From an uncultured Frankiales bacterium (GTDB lineage Bacteria; Actinomycetota; Actinomycetes; Mycobacteriales; SCTD01), in the NCBI GenBank assembly GCA_946479905.1, contig CAMLIA010000007.1:1-53673 (forward strand): 53,673 nucleotides of DNA, given 5' to 3'. The number at the start of each line of letters is the position of its first letter. Position 1 is the stretch's first letter. A program made the position numbers and the translations under genes. The notes under the pieces were generated by a model, which saw only the letters and a list, made by a program, of their open reading frames with translations, had not been told where the DNA came from and searched no databases. Below, piece after piece: positions 15,911 through 22,627 of this stretch.

Positions 15911-16278
15911 CGACCCTCGTGTACGACGGCGACTGCGGCTTCTGCACGACCTGCGTCCGCGCGATGGAGCGGCTCCGCCTGCACGCCGACACCGTCGTCG
16001 CCTGGCAGCACGCCGATCTCGACGGGCTGGGCCTGACCCCGGAGCAGTGCACCGCCAAGCTGCAGTGGGTCGGCGACTCCGGGGAGCACCGCAGCGGGCA
16101 CGAGGCGGTCGCGGAGCTGCTGGCCGCCAACGGGGCGTGGCGGCCGGTCGGCCGGCTGCTGCGCGCGCCGGGGATCTCCTGGGCCGCCTCCCGGGCGTAC
16201 GACTGGGTGGCCGCCCACCGGATGTCGCTGCCCGGGGGCACCCCGGCCTGTGCCCTCCCGCCCGCATCTCCGCGCTGA
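15907..16278 (+). CDS. Thiol-disulfide oxidoreductase of the DCC family
   Basis: 123 residues from a GTG overlapping the DUF2332 stop. It begins VTTLVYDGDCGFCTTC, the DxxCxxC motif that names the DCC family, with C10 and C13 as the putative redox pair and an extra C16. Later parts (SGHEAVAELLAANGAWRPVGRLLRAPGISWAASRAYDWVAAHR) are the usual helical half. The family is thioredoxin-like and a cytosolic redox role is assumed. A possible partner is the DUF2332 protein encoded upstream. Confidence 0.88.
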   Translation: MTTLVYDGDCGFCTTCVRAMERLRLHADTVVAWQHADLDGLGLTPEQCTAKLQWVGDSGEHRSGHEAVAELLAANGAWRPVGRLLRAPGISWAASRAYDWVAAHRMSLPGGTPACALPPASPR

Positions 16279-16288
16279 TCCACCGTCC

Positions 16289-16388
16289 GGCGATCTTCGC
16301 CGTGTTGCGGTCACCGCCTCAGGGTCTTCAGCAAGGCGACGAAGATCGTCACGAGGAAGCACCCGGGGGCGTCGTGACGGCGGTCACG
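16289..16388. promoter_or_regulatory. Cluster of four short palindromes upstream of the MaoC hydratase gene
   Basis: The 150-base space before the hydratase gene holds GGCGATCTTCGCC (16289-16301), GCGGTCACCGC (16307-16317), GACGAAGATCGTC (16338-16350) and CGTGAC-GGCG-GTCACG (16373-16388). The first and third are inverted versions of one motif with two differences, centres 49 bases apart. The fourth has 6-base perfect arms and abuts GACACT (16392-16397), a possible -10 box. Together they look like a regulated promoter, though some could be hairpins ending the DCC operon. Confidence 0.4.
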
Positions 16389-16428
16389 CTGCGACACTGA
16401 AGGGCAACGGATCACCAGGAGGCATGTC

Positions 16429-16932
16429 GTGCAGTTCGGCCGCAGCTACGAGGAGTTCGAGGTCGGCGCGACCTACAAGCACTGGCCAGGGAAGACGGTC
16501 ACCGAGTACGACGACCACCTGTTCTGCCTGCTGACCATGAACCACCACCCCCTGCACATGGACGCGAACTACGCCACCACGACGCCGCAGGGCAAGAACG
16601 TCGTGGTGGGCAACTACATCTACTCGCTGCTGCTGGGCATGTCGGTGCCCGACATCAGCGGCAAGGCGATCGCCAACCTCGAGGTGGAGTCGCTCAAGCA
16701 CGTCTTCCCGACGTTCCACGGCGACACGATCTACGGCGAGACCACGGTGCTCGACAAGACGGAGAGCAAGAGCAAGGACGACCGGGGCATCGTCTACGTC
16801 GAGACCAAGGGCTACAACCAGGACGGCGTGCTGGTGTGCGTGTTCCGCCGCAAGGTCATGGTGCCGAAGCAGAGCTACCTCGACGCGCGTGGTGGCGAGC
16901 AGCCCGGACGGCCGGTCCTGCAGGAGGGGTGA
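16429..16932 (+). CDS. MaoC family hydratase (mesaconyl-CoA hydratase-like)
   Basis: 167 residues, single hot-dog fold. FEVGATYKHWPGKTVTEYDDHLFCLLTMNHHPLHMD carries the catalytic Asp/His pair typical of R-hydratases; VVGNYIYSLLLGMSVPDISG and HVFPTFHGDTIYGET follow. It is very close to the MaoC protein I recall beside the CitE lyase and acyl-CoA dehydrogenase in Streptomyces ethylmalonyl-CoA loci, where it hydrates mesaconyl-CoA. Here those partners end at 12084, with four other genes in between. Start choice: AGGAGG (16417-16422) fits GTG 16429 with six bases between; the nearby ATG 16424 is out of frame. The substrate assignment is inference from family and neighbours. Confidence 0.9.
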   Translation: MQFGRSYEEFEVGATYKHWPGKTVTEYDDHLFCLLTMNHHPLHMDANYATTTPQGKNVVVGNYIYSLLLGMSVPDISGKAIANLEVESLKHVFPTFHGDTIYGETTVLDKTESKSKDDRGIVYVETKGYNQDGVLVCVFRRKVMVPKQSYLDARGGEQPGRPVLQEG

Positions 16933-16980
16933 CACCTTCGGGGTCTTGACCGGGAGCCCTTGGGAGCGGACCGTCAGGGC

Positions 16981-17589
16981 ATGAGCGTCGCTCCGCGCTG
17001 CCCACGGTGCTCCGGCGCTCTGCGCGCCCCGGGGCTGATGTCCAGCGACTGGACCTGCGCGGACCACGGCCGGGTCTCCCCGTGGTACGTCGGGTCGATC
17101 GAGCTGATCCCCAAGGTGGTCGCCACGGCGCGGGTGCCGCTGTGGTCGCCGCAGCTGCTCATCAACGGCTGGACCGTCGGCGGGCTCGGCTGGTGCGGGG
17201 ACGAGCGCACCGGCGCGACCGCGACGGTGCTGGCGTGCTCGGGTCCGTCCCCGCTGGGCGGGCCGGCGGACATGCTGCTGATCAGCGAGGAGCCCGGTGT
17301 CGGGCTCGGTGCGGCCCTCGCCGGCATCCCGGGCGTGGACCCCGGTGCCTGCGCCGAGGGTGCCCCCGACGCCAAGATCCTCGCGGCCAACCACCCCACG
17401 GCGCTGTGGCGGTCGGACTCCGCCGACGACCGGGTCGCCTTCGTCGGTGAGGCGGGCGGCGTGTGGCTGTGGGCGGTCCTGTGGCCCCCGGCTGCCGAGC
17501 TGGTGCTGCTGGAGCACGTCGAGCTGCACGACCTGCGCCGTGACCCGCTGGTGCTGGCGGCCGGTGCCCCGTCGCCGCGGTTGCGCTGA
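16981..17589 (+). CDS. DUF6758-like conserved actinobacterial protein
   Basis: 202 residues. The N-terminus MSVAPRCPRCSGALRAPGL and a following WTCADHG form a small zinc-binding motif (CxxC plus C/H). The body has GWCGDERTGATATVLACSGPSPLGGPADMLLISEEPGVGLGAALAG and LWAVLWPPAAELVLL. I recognise the pattern as the DUF6758 family found near PHP and MarC genes in actinobacteria, as here. No function is known. It is separated from the PHP gene by 37 bases that hold that gene's promoter. Confidence 0.75.
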   Translation: MSVAPRCPRCSGALRAPGLMSSDWTCADHGRVSPWYVGSIELIPKVVATARVPLWSPQLLINGWTVGGLGWCGDERTGATATVLACSGPSPLGGPADMLLISEEPGVGLGAALAGIPGVDPGACAEGAPDAKILAANHPTALWRSDSADDRVAFVGEAGGVWLWAVLWPPAAELVLLEHVELHDLRRDPLVLAAGAPSPRLR

Positions 17590-17613
17590 GACGCTGCCGT
17601 GACCCTGCCTGGC

Positions 17614-17619
17614 TAGCCT
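17614..17619 (+). promoter_or_regulatory. -10 box TAGCCT of a leaderless transcript
   Basis: TAGCCT stands seven bases before the GTG of the PHP-domain gene at 17627, with no ribosome binding site between, fitting leaderless initiation. Confidence 0.5.
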
Positions 17620-17626
17620 GGGCCGT

Positions 17627-18466
17627 GTGCCCGGCATCGACCTCCACACCCACTCCACCGCCTCGGACGGCACGACGCCGCCCGAGGTCCTGGTGCGGGC
17701 CGCGGCGGATGCCGGTCTCGACGTCGTCGCCCTGACCGACCACGACACCACGGAGGGCTGGGCGGCCGCCGCGGCCGCGCTCCCGCCCGGCCTGCGGCTG
17801 GTGCGGGGTGCCGAGATCTCCTGCCACCGCAACGGCATCTCGCTGCACCTGCTCGGCTACCTCTTCGACCCGCAGGACCCGGCCCTGTCCCGCCAGCTGG
17901 AGGTGCTGCGCGAGAGCCGGGTCACCCGCGCGGAGCGCATGGTCGAGCTGCTCGTCCGGGACGGGCACCCGGTCTCGTGGGAGCAGGTCCGGGGGCTGGC
18001 CGACGGCACCGTCGGCCGCCCGCACGTGGCCCAGGCCCTGCTCGAGACGGGCATGGTCGCGCGCATCGAGGACGCCTTCACACCCGACTGGATCGGCACC
18101 CGCGGTCGCTACTGGGCCGGCAAGCACGAGCTCGACGTGCTCGACGCGATGCGCCTGGTGCACGCCGCCGGGGGCGTCACGGTCTTCGCGCACCCCGGAG
18201 CGGACGCGCGTGGCCGCACGGTCGGCGACGAGGTGATCGAGGAGATGGCAGCCGCGGGACTGGCCGGCCTCGAGGTGGACCACGTCGACCACACCCCCGA
18301 GACCCGGGAGCGCCTGCGGCGCAAGGCCGCTGAGCTCGGGCTGCTGGTCACCGGGTCGAGCGACTTCCACGGTGCCAACAAGCAGATCGGGCTCGGCGCG
18401 CACGCCACTGCCCCGGAGGTCCTCGAGGAGATCGCGGCACGGGCGACGGGGGTCGAGGTGCTGTGA
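17627..18466 (+). CDS. PHP domain metal-dependent phosphoesterase
   Basis: 279 residues. It starts MPGIDLHTHSTASDG (HTH metal ligands), then VVALTDHDTTEGW (DHD), GAEISCHRNGISLHLLGY, GRPHVAQALLETG, TVFAHPGADARG and GLLVTGSSDFHGANK (DFH). All the metal-binding His/Asp/Glu motifs of a stand-alone PHP enzyme such as nucleoside 3',5'-bisphosphate phosphatase (RNase AM type) are present. It is cytosolic, and the precise substrate is uncertain. The next gene, MarC, overlaps its stop by GTGA. Confidence 0.9.
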   Translation: MPGIDLHTHSTASDGTTPPEVLVRAAADAGLDVVALTDHDTTEGWAAAAAALPPGLRLVRGAEISCHRNGISLHLLGYLFDPQDPALSRQLEVLRESRVTRAERMVELLVRDGHPVSWEQVRGLADGTVGRPHVAQALLETGMVARIEDAFTPDWIGTRGRYWAGKHELDVLDAMRLVHAAGGVTVFAHPGADARGRTVGDEVIEEMAAAGLAGLEVDHVDHTPETRERLRRKAAELGLLVTGSSDFHGANKQIGLGAHATAPEVLEEIAARATGVEVL

Positions 18467-19089
18467 AGGACCTGATCGACCTGACCGTCTTCGGCACCGT
18501 GCTGGTGACCCTGACCGTCATCATGGACCCCGTCGGCAACGTGCCGCTCTTCCTGTCCCTCACCGCGGGGCGCAGCAACAGCACACGACGCCGGCTGGCC
18601 GCGCAGGCCGTGCTCGTCTCGCTCGGCGTCATCTCGGTGTTCGCCGTCCTCGGGCAGCAGATCCTGGACTACCTGGGCATCACGATCCCGGCGCTGCAGG
18701 GCGCCGGCGGGCTGCTGCTGCTCATCGTCGCGCTGGAGCTGCTGACGGGCCGGCAGGACGACCCGAGCGAGATCGACGACGTCAGCGTCGCCCTCGTCCC
18801 CCTCGGCACCCCGCTGCTCGCCGGACCGGGCACCATCGTGGCGACCATCGTGTTCGTCCAGCAGCACCACAGCACCAGCGGCCGGGTCGCGATCGGCGCC
18901 GGGATCGTCGCGGTCCACCTGCTCGTGTTCCTGTCGCTGTTCTTCAGCGTCTGGATCACGCGCCTCATCCGCGAGTCGGGCATCGTGCTGCTCACCCGGA
19001 TCTCAGGGGTGCTGCTCTCGGCGATCGCGGTGCAGCTGCTCGCCAACAGCGTGATGGGCTTCATCGACGCGGCCTCGTCCACAGCCTGA
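18463..19089 (+). CDS. MarC family integral membrane protein
   Basis: 208 residues and about six membrane helices. FGTVLVTLTVIMDPVGNVPLFLSLTAG is the MarC/UPF0056 signature, and VPLGTPLLAGPGTIVATIVF the second conserved block. Once linked to multiple antibiotic resistance, the family's role is unclear. It is coupled to the PHP gene by GTGA. Confidence 0.9.
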   Translation: MKDLIDLTVFGTVLVTLTVIMDPVGNVPLFLSLTAGRSNSTRRRLAAQAVLVSLGVISVFAVLGQQILDYLGITIPALQGAGGLLLLIVALELLTGRQDDPSEIDDVSVALVPLGTPLLAGPGTIVATIVFVQQHHSTSGRVAIGAGIVAVHLLVFLSLFFSVWITRLIRESGIVLLTRISGVLLSAIAVQLLANSVMGFIDAASSTA

Positions 19090-19126
19090 CGAGCGGCCGC
19101 CGGCGCGATCCGGCAGCATCGGCTCG

Positions 19127-19924
19127 GTGCTCTTCGCCTGCACCCCGTCGCGCCTGACGACCTGGCTCGACTGCCCCCGGCGGTACCGCTTCACCTACGT
19201 CGACCGCCCGGCGCCGCCGAAGGGCCCTGGCTGGGCGCACAACAGCGTCGGCTCGGCCGCGCACCTGGCCCTCGCCCGGTGGTGGGACCTCCCGCTGCCG
19301 GAGCGGACTCCCGCCGGAGCGCGTGCCCTGCTCGAGCGGGCCTGGGCTCCCGTCGGCTTCGCCGACGACCAGCAGGCCGAGCGCTGGCGCGGCTGGACCG
19401 GCGACATGGTCGAGCGGTACGCCGCGACGCTGGACCCGGCGCAGCACCCGCGCGGCATCGAGCGCACCGTCGCCTTCCCGACGAGGAACCTCGCCGTCAG
19501 CGGCCGCGTCGACCGCGTGGACGAGCGCGGCGCCGAGCTGGTCGTCGTCGACTACAAGACCGGCCGGTCGGTCCTCACCGAGGACGACGCCCGTGGCTCG
19601 CTGGCCCTCGCGTTGTACGCCCTGGGTGCGCGCCGGACCTTCCGCGCACCCTGCTCGACGGTCGAGCTGCACCACCTCCCGAGTGGCGAGGTGCACCGGT
19701 GGCAGCACACCGACGACGGGCTGCAGCGCCACCTCCGCCGGGCCGAGAGCATCGCCCGCGACATCGCGTCCGCGACCGACTTCCCCGAGCGACCGTCCTC
19801 GCTCTGCGGCTGGTGCGACTTCGTGCGGGCCTGTCCTGCGGGGCTGACCGCGGCCGGCGGCCCGCAGCCGCCGTGGGCAGGACTGGCCGCCGAGCTGGCA
19901 CCGCTCGACGACGAGGCCGCCTGA
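19127..19924 (+). CDS. RecB-family exonuclease with a PD-(D/E)XK fold and probable 4Fe-4S cluster
   Basis: 265 residues. The nuclease core is VSGRVDRVDERGAELVVVDYKTGRS (Asp, Asp, Lys of the PD-(D/E)XK motif). Cysteines C16 (WLDCPRRY) and C227, C230, C236 (CGWCDFVRAC) give the CX(n)CX2CX5C pattern of iron-sulfur nucleases such as AddB and Cas4. There is no helicase domain. Such stand-alone proteins are widespread in actinobacteria; a repair role is inferred. The spacing pattern of its last three cysteines matches that of AdnA at 36534. The GTG start lacks a clear ribosome site. Confidence 0.9.
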   Translation: MLFACTPSRLTTWLDCPRRYRFTYVDRPAPPKGPGWAHNSVGSAAHLALARWWDLPLPERTPAGARALLERAWAPVGFADDQQAERWRGWTGDMVERYAATLDPAQHPRGIERTVAFPTRNLAVSGRVDRVDERGAELVVVDYKTGRSVLTEDDARGSLALALYALGARRTFRAPCSTVELHHLPSGEVHRWQHTDDGLQRHLRRAESIARDIASATDFPERPSSLCGWCDFVRACPAGLTAAGGPQPPWAGLAAELAPLDDEAA

Positions 19925-19930
19925 GCGGCA

Positions 19931-20692
19931 TCAGCCGGCGAGCCGCTCCTGGGCTGCCCGGTAGTGCGGACCGTGCCGGAGGTGCTCGGGGAGCGCGAGC
20001 AGGCTGGTGCGCAGGGCGATGCCAGCGGCGGTGGCGCCGACGTCCGTGGTGGGCAGCCCCGGCAGCCGGTACATCCGACGGGCCCACCTCGGCAGCATCG
20101 CGACGCTCAGGCCGGCGAGCCCGAACCAGGCGGGCTTCAGCGCCGTCATCCGGCCGGACAGCGGCGGTGACAGCACGAAGCGGGCGGCGTCCCGCGCTGC
20201 CGGCGTGACCCGCAGCTCGGGCCGCATCGAGCGGAAGTACTCCGCCATCGCCGCCCGGGAGGTCGGTGCCGTCTCCAGCCCGACCAGCCGGGCGTTGGCC
20301 ACCTGCTCGAGGTAGTACCTGTCCTGCTCCTCCGGAGTGAGCCGCAGCCCGCAGCGCGACCCGGTCGTGAGGAAAGACTCCACCTCGGTGCAGTGCACCC
20401 ACAGCAGCAGGTGCGGGTCGTCGAGGCCGAGCCTGCGGTGGATGCCACGCACCCTGGCGCCGGCGCGCTCCGCCTCCGCGGTCGTCCCGAACGTGGTGAC
20501 GCCGACGTACTCAGCGGTCCGGTGCAGGCGTCCCCACGGGTCGTCGCGGAAGCCGGAGCTGCCGGCGACACCTGCCATCGCCTCGGGCTGCAGCGCCTGC
20601 AGCAGCAGGGCCCGCGGGCCGGCGAGGGCCATGACCGGGTCGCTGTGGACGCGCCACGTCACCGAGTCCGGTCCGTAGAGCCCCTGGTCCAT
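19931..20692 (-). CDS. MpaB-type (DUF2236) oxygenase family protein
   Basis: 253 residues from ATG 20692 (GTG 20698 is possible). Pattern: LYGPDSVTWRVHSDPVMALAGPRALLLQALQPEAMAGV, GRLHRTAEYVGVTTFGT, LLLWVHCTEVESFL, and a C-terminal helix set. The conserved His and Arg are those of the ER-bound/latex-clearing-type oxygenases of DUF2236, which bind haem b. The enzyme is presumably haem-dependent, and the substrate is unknown. It lies tail-to-tail with the RecB-like nuclease. Confidence 0.88.
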   Translation of the reverse strand: MDQGLYGPDSVTWRVHSDPVMALAGPRALLLQALQPEAMAGVAGSSGFRDDPWGRLHRTAEYVGVTTFGTTAEAERAGARVRGIHRRLGLDDPHLLLWVHCTEVESFLTTGSRCGLRLTPEEQDRYYLEQVANARLVGLETAPTSRAAMAEYFRSMRPELRVTPAARDAARFVLSPPLSGRMTALKPAWFGLAGLSVAMLPRWARRMYRLPGLPTTDVGATAAGIALRTSLLALPEHLRHGPHYRAAQERLAG

Positions 20693-20758
20693 CGTCACAC
20701 CCCCAGCATGACCCACTTCCCTGATCCCACGTGCACGTCCGCGTCCAGGCGGTGTCTC

Positions 20759-20796
20759 ACCCGAGCGTGGCTGGCCTCCGGTCCGGCCCCTCGGGT
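20759..20796 (-). terminator. Stem-loop after the hydrolase operon
   Basis: ACCCGAG (20759-20765) and CTCGGGT (20790-20796) are perfect 7-base complements. On the minus strand the hairpin begins 10 bases after the hydrolase stop and lies ahead of the oxygenase gene. There is no U-tract, and the 24-base loop is long. Confidence 0.35.
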
Positions 20797-20806
20797 GCAC
20801 GCAGGT

Positions 20807-21655
20807 TCAGGGAAGTCGGGTGAGGAACGCGAGCAGGGCCGCCAGGGTGGCCTCCGGCTGCTCGACCGCCGGCGAGTGCCACGCGCCGGTGATGACGACG
20901 GCCTCGCACCCGAGCCGGGTGGCCATCTCGGCCTGCTGGGCCGGCGTCCACGCGTCGTCCTTCTCGCCGTAGAGCACGAGGCACCTGACCCCCGTGTCCC
21001 GCAGCTCGTCGACCCGGTCGGGCTCGGTCGTCAGGGCCGTCGCGGTGCCGAGCAGCCCCGCGGGCGTGTTGCCGAGCATCCGGGCGCGCAGGAAGTAGCT
21101 GACCTCGGCGGTCACCGCGGGCTTCTCCGGGTGCGGAGGCAGCTGCTGCGAGGCCTCCCAGAGCGCTTCGACGCCGCCCTGCAGCAGGATCTCCCTGAGG
21201 AAGGGCAGGATGTCTGCCCGCGCGCCCGTCAGGCCGGCGGGGCCCGAGTCCATGAGCACGAAGGAGCGGAACGCCGACGGCTCCTGCAGGACCGCGGCGC
21301 GACCGACCAGGCCACCGAAGCTGTGTCCCACGAGGTGCACGGGCCCGTCGCCCAGCGCCTTCACCAGCTGCACCAGGTCGCCGCCGAGGACCTCGACGGT
21401 GTAGGCGGCCTCGTCGTCCGGGCCCTCGGACTCGTGCTGCCCGCGCTGGTCCACCGCCACGACCCGGAAGCCCGCCTCGGCGACCGGCTTCACCAGCAGC
21501 CGGAAGTCCTCCTTGCTGCCGGTGAACCCGGGCACCATGACCACCGTGCCGCGGGTGGGGGTGCCGGCGTCGAGCACGGCGAGGGGCCCGCCGGGGATGT
21601 CGACGGTGGTGCGCACCACACCCTCGGGCAGGGGGCTGTTGTCGACCGCGCTCAT
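20807..21655 (-). CDS. Alpha/beta fold hydrolase
   Basis: 282 residues. GTVVMVPGFTGSKEDF holds the oxyanion part, VVAVDQRGQHESEGP the usual D/R strand, LVGHSFGGLVGRAA the nucleophile elbow (Ser in GHSFGG), CLVLYGEKDDAWTP the acid and TGAWHSPAVEQPEATL the catalytic His. The substrate is unknown. ATG 21655 overlaps the phosphatase stop as ATGA; a TAGGCT box six bases upstream may also allow separate transcription. Confidence 0.9.
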   Translation of the reverse strand: MSAVDNSPLPEGVVRTTVDIPGGPLAVLDAGTPTRGTVVMVPGFTGSKEDFRLLVKPVAEAGFRVVAVDQRGQHESEGPDDEAAYTVEVLGGDLVQLVKALGDGPVHLVGHSFGGLVGRAAVLQEPSAFRSFVLMDSGPAGLTGARADILPFLREILLQGGVEALWEASQQLPPHPEKPAVTAEVSYFLRARMLGNTPAGLLGTATALTTEPDRVDELRDTGVRCLVLYGEKDDAWTPAQQAEMATRLGCEAVVITGAWHSPAVEQPEATLAALLAFLTRLP

Positions 21656-22134
21656 GCACCCAGCCTATGCAGGGTGACCGCACCACTGGGCAGGTCCAGC
21701 ACCATGTACGTCCGGTCCGGCTGCCGACGGCGGTCCGTCGGGGATCCAGGGTTGAGCAGCCGCAGGCCGCGGGGGGTCACGGTGTCCCACGGGACGTGCG
21801 AGTGGCCGAAGACGAGCACGTCGTCGTCGTACTGCGCGTCCATCCGCGCCTCGCGGCCGCGCGCGTCTCCGGTCTCGTGCACGACGGCCAGCCGGACCCC
21901 GGCGACCGTGCGGCGCGCCACCTCGGGAAGCCGGCCGCGCAGGTCCGGCCCGTCGTTGTTGCCCCAGCAGCCGAGCACGTCGGCTCGCGCCTGGAGCCGG
22001 TCGAGCAGGTCGGTCGTGACCCAGTCCCCGGCGTGGACGACGAGGTCGGCGCGGTCCACCGCACTCCACACCTCGGCAGGCAGGTCTCGCGCCCGACGCG
22101 GCACGTGGGTGTCCGCGAGCAGCAGCACCTGCAC
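21652..22134 (-). CDS. YfcE/MJ0936-like metallophosphoesterase
   Basis: 160 residues. Metal motifs are in order: LLADTHVPRR (DxH), VVHAGDW (GD), CWGNNDGP (GNND), VVHETGD, VFGHSHVPW (GHSH) and LLNPGSPTDRR. This is the small phosphodiesterase branch with two metals (Mn or Ni); likely a cytosolic phosphodiesterase of unknown substrate. GTG 22134. It is coupled to the hydrolase (ATGA) and 12 bases after the zinc-ribbon gene, so all belong to the helicase-led operon. Confidence 0.92.
   Translation of the reverse strand: MQVLLLADTHVPRRARDLPAEVWSAVDRADLVVHAGDWVTTDLLDRLQARADVLGCWGNNDGPDLRGRLPEVARRTVAGVRLAVVHETGDARGREARMDAQYDDDVLVFGHSHVPWDTVTPRGLRLLNPGSPTDRRRQPDRTYMVLDLPSGAVTLHRLGA
21662..21667 (-). 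promoter_or_regulatory. -10-like box TAGGCT before the hydrolase
   Basis: On the minus strand TAGGCT lies six bases before ATG 21655, inside the end of the phosphatase gene. It matches the leaderless boxes elsewhere and could give the hydrolase its own transcript; translational coupling is the alternative. Confidence 0.3.
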
Positions 22135-22146
22135 GCGGTCAGCCTG

Positions 22147-22587
22147 TCAGAGCCGGCTCATGACCTCGGAGACGGGGGTGCCGGGGAGCACCATGTCGGT
22201 GAGTCCGTCGATCCGGCCGCACTCGACGCACCGGACACCGAGGACCACCCACTCGACGTGGTTGCCGTCCGGCATCGACAGGCCGGCGGCGAGCTCGGCG
22301 ATGGACTGCCGGCAGGTCCCGCACGACCACATGTGCGGGTAGTCCCAACGGCTCTCGGAGTCGAGCAGCCACACGTTGGACGCGCACTGCAGGCAGCGCC
22401 GCCGGGCCACGCCCTTGGCGGCGTCGGCCTCGACGTAGGTCCAGGTGGGGCGCTCGTCGCCGTGGTTGCCGCAGGCCAGCAGGACGGTCTCGTGAACCGG
22501 GGGAGAGCCCTCGAGCTTCGTGAGGAACGCCCGGAGGTCTTCCGTGTCCTCGCCCGTGCTCACTCCACCCACCAGCCGCAGCACCAT
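22147..22587 (-). CDS. Conserved actinobacterial zinc-ribbon protein of unknown function
   Basis: 146 residues from ATG 22587 (MVLRLVGGVSTGEDTEDLRAF). Cysteine motifs: CGNHGDE, RRRCLQCASN, MWSCGTCRQS and VRCVECGRIDGLTD. The two CxxC pairs in the middle and the last one suggest one or two zinc sites. The frame extends further upstream but would overlap the helicase end, and this ATG gives a protein like the homologues I recall from other actinobacteria, also located next to a DEAD-box helicase. Function unknown; RNA or nucleic acid contact is only a guess from the ribbons. Confidence 0.75.
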   Translation of the reverse strand: MVLRLVGGVSTGEDTEDLRAFLTKLEGSPPVHETVLLACGNHGDERPTWTYVEADAAKGVARRRCLQCASNVWLLDSESRWDYPHMWSCGTCRQSIAELAAGLSMPDGNHVEWVVLGVRCVECGRIDGLTDMVLPGTPVSEVMSRL

Positions 22588-22627
22588 GATCTCTGCTTCG
22601 GCGCGCGCGACCCTCGCCCTTGAGCCC

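Noticed and set aside
14325..16278. SUFU/DUF2332/DCC operon as a phage-defence or toxin-immunity system
   Set aside because: There is no toxin, nuclease, ATPase or mobile-element gene beside it, and the surroundings are housekeeping. Kept only as an operon of unknown function.
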